Shown: piece after piece, positions 45,836-58,034 of the stretch
How positions within the stretch are numbered: position 1 is the stretch's first letter
Layout of the letters: each line of letters begins with the position of its first letter
Assembly (NCBI GenBank): GCA_022495995.1
Contig: JAFEMH010000925.1
Location: forward strand, 496,001 to 560,000
DNA: 64,000 nt
From: Adenophora triphylla var. japonica
Lineage: Eukaryota > Streptophyta > Magnoliopsida > Asterales > Campanulaceae
Reading direction: 5' to 3'
Notes under the pieces: model-generated
The model's input: only the letters and a program-made list of their open reading frames with translations
Database searches by the model: none
Told to the model about the DNA's origin: nothing
Made by a program: the position numbers and the translations under genes

Positions 45836-48216
45836 TCACTGCCAGTCAGATGGGGTGAAAGGATTACGAGGATTGCGATTCCTAGACCCTCTTCGAAGCA
45901 TGCAATCTAATAAGCTTGGCAAACGTTGCCTAGATAAATATGACCGATGAGGGTCTATAGATGAAGATGGCCGATGAGGGTCTATGGATGGTTCATCAGG
46001 AAATGTGGTAGGAGATAAACTAAAACTAGGCGTAAAACTAGGCGTAAAACTAGGAGATTGTGAAAATTGTGAAAACCCAAGTACCTGAGATAGAGTCCGA
46101 GTATAATCTGTTTGAGTGATACCGCTCTGCCCATCTGGTCCAGTAGAATGTAACTGATTAAGCATCCCTGTAAATGACCCAAATTGACCTGCGTCTAACA
46201 TGTTCATATCTCTTCTCCCCTCCGCATTCCCCCTAACTCCCTCTTCGTCATCCTCAACACCCTCATCCTCGTCATCCCTCACCTCCTCTTCATCCTCCGC
46301 CTCCTCCTCATCCTCCGCCTCCTCCTCATCTTGCAACCCCATCTCTTGCTCCTCATGCACATGCCGGGCATGTCCACGAACCTGATTTTGCCTCTGTGGC
46401 ACCCCTCGAACACTATCTACCGGTGATGGGGGAGCTTGCTGTGCATCCAATCGTTGCTTCTGCCTAATAGCTGCCAACGATTGTTGGATAATACTACGGT
46501 CTAGAAGTTTCTCTTGTGAGACCATACTGCATAGCTCCATTTCGTTGGATATGGCGGTCTGGTTGGATATGTACAGGCGTTGAAGGTTTTGAATCTGTTA
46601 AACAAAATTAAGCAAAATAATTATTACAAATATAGTGGTTAAAAATGGTAAAATCATTATATTAAGTATAAAGCTTACCAAACCCTCAAAACAAGTAGCA
46701 TGTCCCCTGTACCCCTGATCCTCTACAATGGACGGATTCTGTATCAACGTCCGAGTAATAGATCTGTACCATATCATATATATGTGGGTATAGTCCACCT
46801 CCTCCACACCATAGTTTCCATCAATAACCATATCATCTCGTCTGTCCCACATATCTATGTACTCCCGATGTAAGATCATCAAGTTCGCCTTTGATCGACC
46901 TCGACGGTCAATCCGATGCAGTTCTTCATTAGTGTCACAATTGGGAGGGATCCGTTGCAACATCCTGAATCGCCTCATAGCACGATCCGGAATGTGCCAC
47001 TCAATCCTATCAAAGCGGCATAAGGGGCGTCTTCGCCCTCCATATATTCTGGCCCTGATAGCAAAAATATGGACCTCTGACACCTAAATATGGCTGCCAA
47101 ATAACCTGATCCTCGGTCAAAAGCGAAAGCTGATCTCGGTAGCCACGGTGGTTGTGGGCGGTAATAGTTGAACATGAAAGGGGACCCTTCCACCTACATA
47201 CGGAGCAATTGACATAAAAAATAGTGACTAAAAAGTGAATAAATAATAAACAGATCATAAGAAAAATGAAGTAAAATAAGAATACCTGCAACCTAATGGC
47301 AACGATCCATCCTGCTAAAGTATGTCTACTTGACGCCTAATAGGTTGTGTACACAACAACCTCTCCCATGCCCAAAGCTATATATATAAAAAAAGTCATG
47401 TAAGAAAGATGTTTAGTCCACTAGTATCATGCAATCAAATATAATTTACATACCTGGACAATAGTTAAGAAACCAGCGCAAGTTTTTGAACTAGGTTTCG
47501 TTGCTACACACCAACCTGTATAGAAAGGACAATACTGCACTACCCCAACTATAATCTCCAATCTTCTGAACGTCCCTCAGCAGTGGCAGGTATATTATCT
47601 TCAATTTGTTGTCACTAGAATCTGCCATGAGACTAGCCCCCAAGCATAGAAAAATATATGCTCGGGTGTACCGATCAATCATCCACCGCTCCGCCCTTGG
47701 GGGAAGCTCACCAAAGTACGGAAAGGCTTGTAGAACTCTTGTAACAGACAATGAACAAACTTTCAGTTCACTTTCAAATGGTGTAATTCCAAGTATCTCT
47801 TCACATAACTCAATCCATTCCCCCTTTTTCTTAGAAGTTTCTCGACTAATCACAACATCTCCATCTATAGGAAGGCCACACAGCATACCAATATCCTCCA
47901 ATGTGATAGTCATCTCTCCTACGGGTAAATGAAAGGTGTGGGTCTTTGGACGCCATCTCTCAACCAAAGCCTCTATCAAATTCCAATCTATTTTGAAATG
48001 ACCCAAATTATACACCCCGTAAAATTCAGCATGTTTGAGACTTTCAACTATCCTCCAATCCAATATTTTGGACAGCCCTGTTGAACCTCTAATTCTAACT
48101 TTCTCAACTGGTTGTCCAGCCCAAATATAATTCGATCGATGGTTAGCCTGTGAAGTCAATACAGAATCATTTATCGGCCCTGGATCAACAAAAGATTGCA
48201 CTGCAAATTGATCCAT
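45836..48216 (-). pseudogene. Plant mobile domain gene carried by the MULE
   Basis: It starts at the ATG at 48216, immediately after an acceptor-like TGTCAG. Exon 1 (48216-47514) carries the full PMD signature: WRPKTHTFHLPVGEMTITLED then GMLCGLPIDG, ending near FLYRLVC. Exon 2 (about 47381-47287) begins LWAWERLL. Exon 3 (about 47195-46680) contains YRDQLSLLTEDQVIWQPY and, after a frameshift at about 47035, RIEWHIPDRAMRRF and the HRIDRRGR region. A last exon (to 45836) has a long Asp/Glu run and a Ser/Pro-rich tail. Overall it resembles proteins annotated as 'serine/threonine-protein phosphatase 7 long form homolog', without a phosphatase domain. Stops in exon 2 and the frameshift make it a pseudogene. 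Confidence 0.75.
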
Positions 48217-48599
48217 CTGACACACAAATATCATAGTCAAATCATAATAATTTAACAAAAAATAATATAAATTTACATAATTAACAACAAAAGAATACTA
48301 AGCAGTTGTATATATAATGAGTAGAAACATAAATAATTGATATAATACTTACTTAGTATTAATTTTTGATAGACCTCCTATACCGAAGTTCTTCTTCTTA
48401 CTCTTTCTTTCCTAAGACTTCTTCTTCTCTTTCTTTTCTTCCTGCAATTCTTTTCTTCCTTCAATTTTCTTTCCTAAGTTCACGTTAAAAAGAAAACTGG
48501 CCACTTGGTATCAAACAACCCGTGACACACAAAGCAAAAAACAAAAAAACATTTTTAAAACAAACAAACACCCGTGACAAAAAAAATATTTTTTTTTAT

Positions 48600-48862
48600 T
48601 TTAAAACTGGCATCTCTAATGCCGGATTACACAATTAAAAAAAAATAATTCCTCTGATTGATTCGACATAACACACCAAAAAAAAATTACTTTTAAAACC
48701 GGCATCTCTAATGTCGGATTACACAATTAAAAAATATTTAATTCCTCTCTGATTGATTCGACATAACATACAAAAAAAAGTTTAATTTTAAAATCGGCAT
48801 CTCTAATGCCGGATTACACACTCAAAAAAAAAATTATTTTAAAACCGGAAGTAGCATTGTCG
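48600..48862 (-). repeat. Subterminal palindromes in the right MULE repeat
   Basis: Mirror image of 40459-40755: CCGGCATCTCTAATGCCGG-type units at about 48605, 48698 and 48793, then the CCGGAAGTAGCATTGTCGG unit at about 48843. Copies show independent point changes from the left set. Confidence 0.8.
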
Positions 48863-49048
48863 GATTTACAAAAAAAAAAATGATTTTTAAAACCGAAAAT
48901 AGAGGTTCCGAATTTTGTTTAAAAAGGGAAAATGGGGTGCCGGTTTAAAAAAAAAGTGTTATTTTGGTAAATAAGTTTTTTTTTTTATGTTATTTTGGTA
49001 AATAAATATTTAAAAAGTAATATTTTAGTTTTTTCATCTATGGTCTGA

Positions 49049-49503
49049 CCCCCGTATACCAAATCAAACCGAATCGAATCAAACCAAACGTTGTTTGATA
49101 TCGCGAGACCGAACTACCAAACCGAATCGTGAAATCAAACCACACCATAAACTAATTCAAACCCCCATTTTGTATTTTATTTAATATTTTCGTATGTTTA
49201 TTAATATTCTGTAGGTCAATAGAAAACATAGATTAAATAGACTTATCCTAACCCCCGTTTTATATCTTATTTAATATTAATTTCATCATTTTGTTATTTT
49301 CATTCGACACATAAATAATCACGTTCTCTACACGATCGACATTGTTAAATGTTTTTCTTTCTTCGGCCTCTCTTTTCCTCTAATCTCTCTCTTCCTCCGA
49401 ATTTTCTATTAAACACCCGCATCTTTCGCTTTTCCTCCATGATCAAGAAAAATTTAAACAAATGTGATAATGAGTTGCGACGTGAATTATGGTTTGAACC
49501 GTA
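49049..49503 (+). other. Flank between the MULE and the copia element
   Basis: Begins with an AACCGAATC / AAATCAAACC-rich low-complexity stretch similar in style to 54660-54880. The rest is AT-rich with no recognisable gene. It belongs to the older sequence into which both MULEs and the copia element inserted. Confidence 0.5.
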
Positions 49504-50089
49504 TGTTGTGAATTCACGCAGCGGAACGGCCCAAGCTTGGAGTAATAATAAGAGCAACACACACGAAAAGTAAATCACACACAAAGGAACACACAAGAAT
49601 TGTTAACCCGGTTCGTTGCAACAACAACTACGTCCGGGGGCGCTATCAAGTCAAAATATTCTCTCTAATATTTTCAGATGTTACAATTTGTTTCTAGGCT
49701 ATCACATGTATTTATAGGGAACAATAAATCAAATCCTAGTAATACTCGAATTCCTACTCAAGAAAGTAATCTTCTTTCTACACAAGTCCTTCCAAATATT
49801 ACTACCAAAAGAAATCACTAAGCAAGAGGAGATCTCGTCAAGATAGGAAACCAAATCAGCCCAGAAACGTGGCCAGCGCGGCCGCTCTCCAAGTCAGCGC
49901 GTCCGCGCAACTGTCTAGAAAGTTCAACGTTGCCATTCATCCCTCCAGCGCGGTCGCGCACCATAACTAGCGCGGCCGCCCTCCTGACCAGAAGCTGCTC
50001 CGACGATTTGAACTCCTCCTTGATCTCACCAACTCCTCCGACCGCGGCTCAAATTCCTTTATCCATGGTTTTGACTCCACATCCCAACA
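49504..50089 (-). mobile_element. 3' LTR of the copia element
   Basis: In minus-strand sense it follows a purine-rich GGTAGGAGAT. The LTR contains CTATAAATAC on the minus strand (about 49707-49716) as TATA box. Confidence 0.9.
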
Positions 50090-50208
50090 ATCTCCTACCT
50101 GGAGACAAACCATCCATGATACCTCTCTTGAAACAAATTTCAGTGGCCAGCTATTGCGTTGGTAGCGCCCGGCCTCTTATCTAGTTATCCAAGTGAGTTG
50201 AAGCTGAG

Positions 50209-51644
50209 CTACGCTTCAATATAACTGTCGGTTCTACCAAGCTCCGAGTGCGAATCCACGTGCCCCATACAATCACAAGCTTGGAACCTTTGTGTGTTCT
50301 TTGCAACCCATCGCATCACCGTTCTAGATCCCGCTCCCATGTTGGCCAAATTGGCTCTGCGTCGGCCGACTTCATTACCCAATTTTCTACCAACATACCG
50401 TTTCGTGAAATTTCTCCCACCATGGCGATCTCGGCCACCACCATTCATCATTGGGATGCGCCTTCGTTTCCCCCAACGACTCATGTTGCATGTGGTATAC
50501 AACATATTTTCCACGCCGCCACGAGCCACCAAGCTAGCTCCGCGGTTTACCTTCCACGTCCCACAACCGAAGGTCACCACACAACCCTCCTTATCAAGTT
50601 GCCTTATGAAAATTAAGTTCCTCTTTAAATCCGGAATATGTCGCACATCACGTAGCCGCAAAACAGTCCCATCCGTTGCTTTGACCCGAACAACCCCCTT
50701 TCCAATGACCTTGACAGGATTATTGTTTCCCAAACGAACAACCCCAAAATCACCCGGAATGTACTGCTCCATTCTTTCTGCACTGGTGCATGAATGAGAC
50801 GTCGAACCCGAATCCAAAACCCACGAATCTGTTGAACTGCTCCCACCCAAGATTAATGCATCCGCTATCTCCTCAGCAACATTCAATTCCTTCGCACATT
50901 CAATTCCTTCGCTCTGCCTGACCGCTTCGGACAACTTCTCCTAAAGTGCCCCTTCTCCCCCACAATCATAGGAAGCAATCACCTTCTTGCCACCCTTACT
51001 CTTTTCATCGACATTTAGTGCTAGCCCCGATGTCCCACCCTTGCTCTTCCTAAGAATTTCTTCGCCAAGAATCACATCAACGACATCCGAAAACTTCAAC
51101 TTCACTTTTCCTGTTGAAACGTTAACTGCTATCGCAGTCGTATCCCAACTTTCCGGTAAAGAAGAAAGTAAAATCAACGCTAGTACCTCGTCATCAAGAG
51201 TAACAGCCCACGAGGAAGGCGGTTGGGTCGCAGTGATTTGAATTCACTTATATGCTTTGTTGCCGACATGCCCTCCACCATCCTTATGTTCAACAGCTTC
51301 CTCATTAGATGAGCTTTATTCGCCGCCGATGGTGCCTCGTACATGCTCGCCAACATCTCTAACATCTCCATGGTAGTCTTCACCTCCAAAACATTCTTCG
51401 CCACATCCTTGGTCAACGTTTTCCTAACAAGCCCTAACGCTTTCCGATTCAAGATTTCGAATTTTGCTTCCTCTATGTCCGCCGGCTTTTCTTTTGATGG
51501 TAGATACAAATCCTTGTTCCACAGAACATCCTCGATTTGTGTCTTCCAAAAATTGAAATCCGTCCCATCAAACTTTTCGATCAACACCTTATTACCATCC
51601 TCCAAAGCTCCCAATAAATCCATAGCAAAAGACCAGCCAACCAA
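50209..51644 (-). pseudogene. Copia gag and protease
   Basis: Gag runs from about 51626 (MDLLGALEDG) with IEKFDGTDFNFWKTQIED, typical of copia gag (UBN2 type). A frameshift near 51180 joins to SLPESWDTTAIAV. A degenerate zinc knuckle (YDCGGEG) comes just before a stop at 50941. The protease shows WVLDSGSTSHSC with the catalytic DSG intact, and a gag-pre-integrase-like RDVRHIPDLKRNLI. The frame then runs out in unrelated sequence toward the 3' LTR. The rest of pol is missing, so the element would need enzymes in trans. Confidence 0.85.
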
Positions 51645-51662
51645 TGATTCGACAAAACCAAA

Positions 51663-51674
51663 GCTCGGATACCA
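51663..51674 (-). other. Primer binding site of the copia element
   Basis: On the minus strand TGGTATCCGAGC lies just after the 5' LTR. It differs by one base from the initiator tRNA-Met complement TGGTATCAGAGC seen in the Cassandra element. Confidence 0.85.
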
Positions 51675-51676
51675 GT

Positions 51677-52262
51677 TGTTGTGAATTCACGCAGCGAAAC
51701 GGCCCAAGCTTGGAGTAATAATAAGAGCAACACACACGAAAAGTAAATCACACGCAAAGGAATACACAAGAATTGTTAACCCGGTTCGTTGCAACAACAA
51801 CTACGTCCGGGGGCGCTACCAAGCCAAAATATTCTCTCTAATATTTTCAGATGTTACAATTTGTTTCTAGGCTATCACATGTATTTATAGGGAACAATAA
51901 ATCAAATCCTAGTAATACTCGAATTCCTACTCAAGAAAGTAATCTTCTTTCTACACAAGTCCTTCCAAATATTACTACCAAAAGGAATCACCAAGCAAGA
52001 GGAGATCTCGTCAAGATAGGAAACCAAATCAGCCCAGAAACGTGGCCAGCGCGGCCGCTCTCCAAGTTAGCGCATCCGCGCAACTGTCCAGTAAGTTCAA
52101 CATTGCCATTCATCCCTCCAGCGCGGTCGCGCACCATAACTAGCGCGGCCGCCCTCCTGACCAGAAGCTGCTCCGACGATTTGAACTCCTCCTTGATCTC
52201 ACCAATTCCTCTGACCGCGGCTCAAATTCCTTTATCCATGGTTTTGACTCCACATCCCAACA
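51677..52262 (-). mobile_element. 5' LTR of the copia element
   Basis: 586 bp, the same length as the left copy. It inserted directly beside the left end of the 52276-54541 element, sharing one base between its own target copy and that of the MULE. Confidence 0.9.
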
Positions 52263-52266
52263 CCGT

Positions 52267-54550
52267 ATTCTAAACGGCCCACTTCCTCTAGGGCCCCTCA
52301 TGTGAGATTTAAACCCATTTTAAGAAATGACCTTTTAGTAATTCCTCACACACCCCTCATTGTTAAAAGACAAATATATCCTTATTATTATTTTGTACAC
52401 GTCGTGCATTCATTCCAGATGGCTGAACCAATTCCAAAACAGAAAATTATACTTTAGTCACTGAAACTTTGGGAATTAAATATTGGTCACTAGACATTCA
52501 AGTATTTTAAATCAGTCATTAGATTCAGAATAGTTTCAGTTTAATTTTTTCAACCAAAAAAAATTAAAAAAAATCAATATTAACAACGAATTAATCTCAT
52601 AATTTACACATTTACAACACTTATATGTTCTCTTATAATTGACTTATAAATCAAAATTTTCAACCAAAAAAAATTAAAAATTTCAATAATAACAACGAAT
52701 TACTCTCATAATTTATACATTTACAACTCTTATAATTATAAGACTACTTTGTCTTTTATAATTGACTTATAAGACAATTTTTTCAACCAAAAAAATCAAA
52801 ATTTTCAATAATAACAACGAATTACTCTCATAATAACAACGAATTACTCTTATAATTGACTTATAAGACAATTAACTTATAAGACTACTTTAAAAAGTCT
52901 TATAAGTAACATATAAGATTTTTTTAAAAAGTCTTTATATAAGTAACATATAAGACTTTTTAATAAGTCTTATAAGTAACTTATAAGACTTTTTAAAAAG
53001 TCTTATAAGTTACTTATAAGACCTATTTGAACATTGAGAACTATGTTGTAAAAAAGTCTTATAAGTAGTAACTTATAAGACTTTTTTTAATAAGTCTTTT
53101 TACTTATAAGACTTATTAAAAAAAGTCTTATAAATTACTTATAAGACTTATTAATAAGTCTTATATGTAACATATAAGACTTTTTAAAAAAAATTATAAG
53201 TAACTTATAAGACTTTTTAAAAAGTCTTATACGTTACTTATAAGACCCATCTGAACATTGAGAACTATGTTGTAAAAAAGTCTTATAAGTAGTAACTTAT
53301 AAGACTTTTTTAATAAGTCTTTTTACTTATAAGACTTATTAAAAAGTCTTATAAATTACTTATATGACCTATTAATAAGTCTTATAAGTAACTTATAAGA
53401 CTTTTTTAAATAGTCTTATAAATAACAAAAAAAAAATCTAAATTTATATAAGTAACTTATAAGACTTATTAATAAATCTTATATGTAACATATAAGACTT
53501 TTTAAAAAAGTCTTTATGTAAATTATTTATAAGACTTTTTTAAAAAGTCTTATAAGTAACTTATAAGACTTTTTTAATAGCAGCATCAACATTATCCATT
53601 TGCTTCAACCAATGTGCACTATGTAAATGTGAAGCAAAAAAGAAAAACTAGAAAATCACCTAAAAAAATGAAGAAGAATATCCTTTGTAATACTTACAGC
53701 AGATCAAAGAAAAAACAAACTCTTTATTTATCCATTAATGAACTCTTCTGGAGAGCAAATTTTATCCTCATAAGTCAGGAAAGTTCTGATTACCAAATCA
53801 GCCAATCACAATTCACATTTATAACAGAGAACACAATAAAGATTACAATTTCAGAACGAGTTGTGATTATTGAAGAATTAATTTGTTGTTGCTATAGTAG
53901 ACATCAGATCTGATGGTTGGATAGGTAGATCTAAGACAACGAACGCTGCCGGAGTTGCTGTAGATATCAGATTCATTCAAAGTCAGCTTGAAGAGAACGC
54001 CATATGAAATTGGAGAAGTGACGGTGCGCGACCAGATCTGAGCAACATCGTTGGTGGGATGAAGCCGCCGGTGGTAGAGAGTAGTGAAGGTTGAGATTGA
54101 GAGAGAAATTCGTCGGAGAAAAGTTGTTCGCCGTCGACGGAGTTGAAAAATGCCACTGCTTTTACTAGGGATTTGTGTTGTCTTAGATCTGGATCCACAT
54201 ATATAGTGAAGAAGATGAAGGGACTCACCAGAGACTGGTGAAGGAGAGAGCATCCGGTAGACAATAAGGTCGTCGGAGAAGACGACGGTGGCCGGAGCTA
54301 GGGTTAGGGTTCGGTGAAGAAAGGAGTGTGTATGTGTGTGTTTTTCTTCTAGAGAGAGAATGAAAGATGAAAAAATGAAGTGAGAGGAGAGAGTGAGAAA
54401 TGACGTGAAAGAGGGAGGAGGGGGGTCTAGGGGTATCTATGGAATTTCGATCTCGTGTGAAACCTTTATGAGGGATTTACAAGATATGACCCCTTATAAT
54501 GGAAAAAAATTTGAGGCTGAGGGCCCTCGAGTAATTTTTCCATTCTAAAC
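52267..54550 (+). mobile_element. MULE-like element with 9-bp target duplication
   Basis: ATTCTAAAC is at 52267-52275 and again at 54542-54550. The element ends are imperfect inverted repeats: GG...CTCTAGGGCCCCTCA on the left, and the right end read in reverse as GG...CTCGAGGGCCCTCA. It has no transposase. The interior is a palindromic AAGTCTTATAAG-type repeat field and a GC-richer stretch at about 53900-54330, whose minus-strand frames (starting near 54264) I do not recognise; it may be a captured exon. Confidence 0.65.
52790..53580 (+). repeat. Palindromic AAGTCTTATAAGT field
   Basis: ACTTATAAGACTTTTT and its reverse complement AAAAAGTCTTATAAGT alternate about 20 times, giving overlapping hairpins of 30-60 bp. 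A longer unit with TGAACATTGAGAACTATGTT is repeated at about 53030 and 53252. Confidence 0.85.
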
Positions 54551-55110
54551 CATATATTGAAACACGGTCTGGACCGCGGTATGAACCGTGGTCTGGACTA
54601 CGGTATGATCTGTGGTTTGAACCACATAATTAAACCCCGGTTTGAACCAAACCATAGCGGTTTAGTTTGATTCAGTTTGAATTTTTCGTGTTTTGATTTG
54701 ATTTGAAATTTTTTCTAATCGATAATCAGTTGTTCGGTCCGTAAATCCCCAAATCCCCAAAACCAAACCATACCAAACCAAAATATTTACACCCAAAATC
54801 AAACCAAACCAAACCAAAATATTTACACCCAAAATCAAACCAAGCCAAACCATTTACACCCGAACCAAACCAAAAGGTAGTACAGTGCCTATGTTTATTT
54901 GCTGTGTGATACTGCAGCATTAAATAACCAGCAAATTCTTTCAACCAAAGAATTAAATACACACATGAAAGGTCCTACCGGTCCCCATTTCCCTTCCACC
55001 TTCTCACCCCACCCCCACCCCACCCCCACCTTTAAATATTATCCACCTCTCCCATTACATCTGATCACCATTAATACCACACCAACAACACACACACAGT
55101 CACACACATA
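54551..55110 (+). other. Upstream region of the OVATE gene
   Basis: 54551-54885 is AACCA/AAACC-rich low-complexity sequence with two copies of AAAATATTTACACCCAAAAT. From about 54890 the composition changes to ordinary gene-flanking sequence, with CACCCCACCCCCACC (about 55008) and a CACACACA run before the first MITE. No gene is seen. Confidence 0.5.
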
Positions 55111-55531
<421 letters not shown>

Positions 55532-55806
55532 CTCCCTCCGTCCCACTTCAATTGATACTTATTTCCTTTTCCGTCCCACTTCAATTGATACTTCCCAAAA
55601 TGGCAAAATATTTATAATTTTATATTCACTCTACCCCACCACTCATTCTCTCTCTTCATTTTTCACCACTCAATTTATTCAACCAACACTACTATTTACC
55701 CCACTCATTCTCTCTCTTCATTTTCTACCACACATTTCTTTTATTTTATTAGTATTCCTTAATAGTTGTGCTTTTTTGATGCTCAAATGAAGTGGGACGG
55801 AGGGAG
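55532..55806. mobile_element. Stowaway-type MITE 2
   Basis: Ends CTCCCTCCGTCCCAC and GTGGGACGGAGGGAG; TA on the left, and TCTA on the right with the target copy slightly altered. Internal sequence differs from MITE 1 although both share CACTCATTCTCTCTC phrases. It ends 107 bp before the OVATE start codon. Confidence 0.88.
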
Positions 55807-55913
55807 TCTATATATATATATATACTTTCACAAGATTCACATCACATTCCTCATTAAAAAGCCACCCCACAACTCAACAACAAAAGGGTTGCTTTAGTTT
55901 TTTCTTAACTAAG

Positions 55914-56675
55914 ATGGGCAAGAACAAGAATATGAAGTTGATCCCTTCTCTCTTCAAGAACAAAGAGTCAATCAATACTACTACTACCAACACTACACAG
56001 CCATGGCAATGGCCTTCATGTAAGCACCCAAAGACCCTTTCTTTCCGGGCCGCCGGTGACGACGACGTGTTCAAGACGGTTAACTCCGTCTTCTTCGATC
56101 ACATCCCGGAAGAATCCGATACACCGGTTTCCGGTTATTGTTTCACCAACTCATCAGAGTCGGCTAGCATATCGACCGAGTCCGATGAGCACTGCACCAT
56201 GGGCGGGGAATCGGTCGAGTTGATCATACGTGGGGCCCGGTCTGAACGGCTATTTTTCGAGCCCGGTGACACAAGCTCAATTTTAATAGAAAAGGCGGAT
56301 GACACGATTACGGATAAGGGTGATGATGATGCGCTTCCGTTCAAGGAGAGTGTGGTGATGGCGATGGATTCGGAGGATCCGTACGAGGATTTCAAGAAGT
56401 CAATGGAGGAGATGGTGGAGAGTCATGGATTGAAGGATTGGGAGTGTCTTGAAGAGTTGTTAAGATGGTATTTGAGGATGAATGGGAAGAAGAATCATGA
56501 GTTTATAGTTGGTGCATTTGTGGATTTGCTAGTTGAGCTTGCTTCTAATTCTTGCTCTGATTCTTCTTCTTATTCTTCTGCTGCTTCAACTTTTTCATCA
56601 CCTTCCACATCTCCAGTATTATCTCAGAAGGAGATTCATCAAGAGGAGGGCAAAATGGTAATAGCAAATACCTAA
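55914..56675 (+). CDS. OFP: OVATE family protein, intact single-exon gene
   Basis: 253 codons, no intron. The N-terminus MGKNKNMKLIPSLF resembles the OFP13/15/16/18 group. The C-terminal OVATE domain (about residues 145-210) contains MAMDSEDPYEDFKKSMEEMV, then HGLKDWECLEELLRWYLRMN and FIVGAFVDLLVEL. A serine-rich tail follows. OFPs are nuclear or cytoplasmic transcriptional co-repressors that bind homeodomain (KNOX/BELL) and TRM proteins and shape organs. The ATG is the first in a purine-rich leader; a TATATATATATA stretch at 55809-55824 may serve as TATA box. The proximal promoter consists largely of two MITEs and a (TA)n tract. The exact orthologue number cannot be fixed without a tree. Confidence 0.93.
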   Translation: MGKNKNMKLIPSLFKNKESINTTTTNTTQPWQWPSCKHPKTLSFRAAGDDDVFKTVNSVFFDHIPEESDTPVSGYCFTNSSESASISTESDEHCTMGGESVELIIRGARSERLFFEPGDTSSILIEKADDTITDKGDDDALPFKESVVMAMDSEDPYEDFKKSMEEMVESHGLKDWECLEELLRWYLRMNGKKNHEFIVGAFVDLLVELASNSCSDSSSYSSAASTFSSPSTSPVLSQKEIHQEEGKMVIANT

Positions 56676-56758
56676 ATACCATAGCTTAGATGAATCCTTT
56701 TTCTATCTTCTTGTGTATATTATTAGGTTTGTATGATAATCAAACTCATTGATCATTA

Positions 56759-56792
<34 letters not shown>

Positions 56793-58034
56793 ACACATAA
56801 ACACACACTGACACATAGATGAGATTAGAAGATGGGCATATGATAGTTATGGAAATATTTGGGCAGGGGAAGAAGCAACCTCTGTTTTGGCAAATGAATA
56901 AATGAGGGCTTCAATTTCAGAGCCTAAAATTTTAACTTCCTAACACGGTGAAGCATAAATGTATAGTCATGACATCAAGTTGTAATTTCCCAAAATGATA
57001 CAAATTACAAGGGGAATCCACATTGGGATCTCCCGCAAATTACTTGTCCTTCTATTTTGTGTATACAGAAAATCCATTTTTTAAAAGCAATAAGCATGGA
57101 AAATGATAGGGAAAAAAAGAGAGGGTAATTTAGGGTCAGTAAATGAGTACAAATATTTTGTCAAATTTACGAAATAGTTGACCAGTCAAAGGATGAGTTG
57201 ATTTGACTACTAGGAACTTGACCAGAAAGTTGTGTACATTTTGGTAAAGGGTATGTGGGGTTGTGTGTTTGGGTTTGGGATGGCTTTCTTTATTTGGCTT
57301 ATTCCGTCTGTACACTTCTATTTAGTATTGTAGATAAGGGTTCGACGGGTAAATCAAAGAATTCGATCATTATAGGGGGAGGGAACAGTTGAAACATGGA
57401 CAGCCAGCCTGGGTGATGATGGTACCATCTTCCAACTCATGCATGTTCAACATTTTATAATCACACAATATTAGCAACTCATGTGTTCTCCAAACAAGGT
57501 GATAATGTCCGTGGAAGCGAAACTGCTCATGCCTGTTGCGCGCTCCAGCGGAAGGCTACAATTTTGCCGCATGTTCTTTTAGGGACGTGTTTGCATCTTC
57601 ATGGACCGTAGCTACGCTGGAGCAAAGCCAACACAGGAGGGGTTCCAAATTCTAATATCCATATGATCAGGTAAAGATATTTGGAGTTTTGCAGGTGGCT
57701 ATTGGGAAGGGCCAAACAGTAAGTCCTTCTAGTAATATCCATATGCTAATTTGCAACAATAAGCTCTTTGACCCACATAAAGAGGCATTGAACCAACATA
57801 GATTTGACCCGAGTAAACATGACTTGAACTGTAACAAGGAGTTCCCTGAACGACCCACATTCAACGACCTTATTAACTTTGACTTTTGACAACAAATAGA
57901 ATGTAAAAGGTCAAGTTCCATATTTGATGGAAGGGTAAACGATAACTTAGGATCTATTTTGGTCAAACTCAAGCAATTGAACTTCAAAGAGAAATATGGG
58001 TCACAATGGAATATGATAATGTAATTTCTGTTGA
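56676..58034 (+). other. 3' flank of the OVATE gene
   Basis: A (CT)n microsatellite is at 56763-56790. The remainder is AT-rich intergenic sequence with no reading frame or repeat family that I can identify. Confidence 0.6.

Larger units (their letters stand above)
49504..52262 (-). mobile_element. Non-autonomous Ty1/copia element, gag and protease only
   Basis: Two 586-bp LTRs (51677-52262 as 5' LTR and 49504-50089 as 3' LTR, minus-strand sense) lie inside the 5-bp duplication CCGTA (49499-49503 and 52263-52267). They begin TGTTGGGATG and end CACAACA on the minus strand. I count 14 differences between LTRs, 13 of them transitions. The interior (about 1.6 kb) has gag and protease coding but no integrase, RT or RNase H. 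Confidence 0.92.

Noticed and set aside
49345..49596. Overlapping short frames on both strands
   Set aside because: No homology recognised, they cross the copia LTR boundary at 49504, and the target-site evidence explains the sequence.
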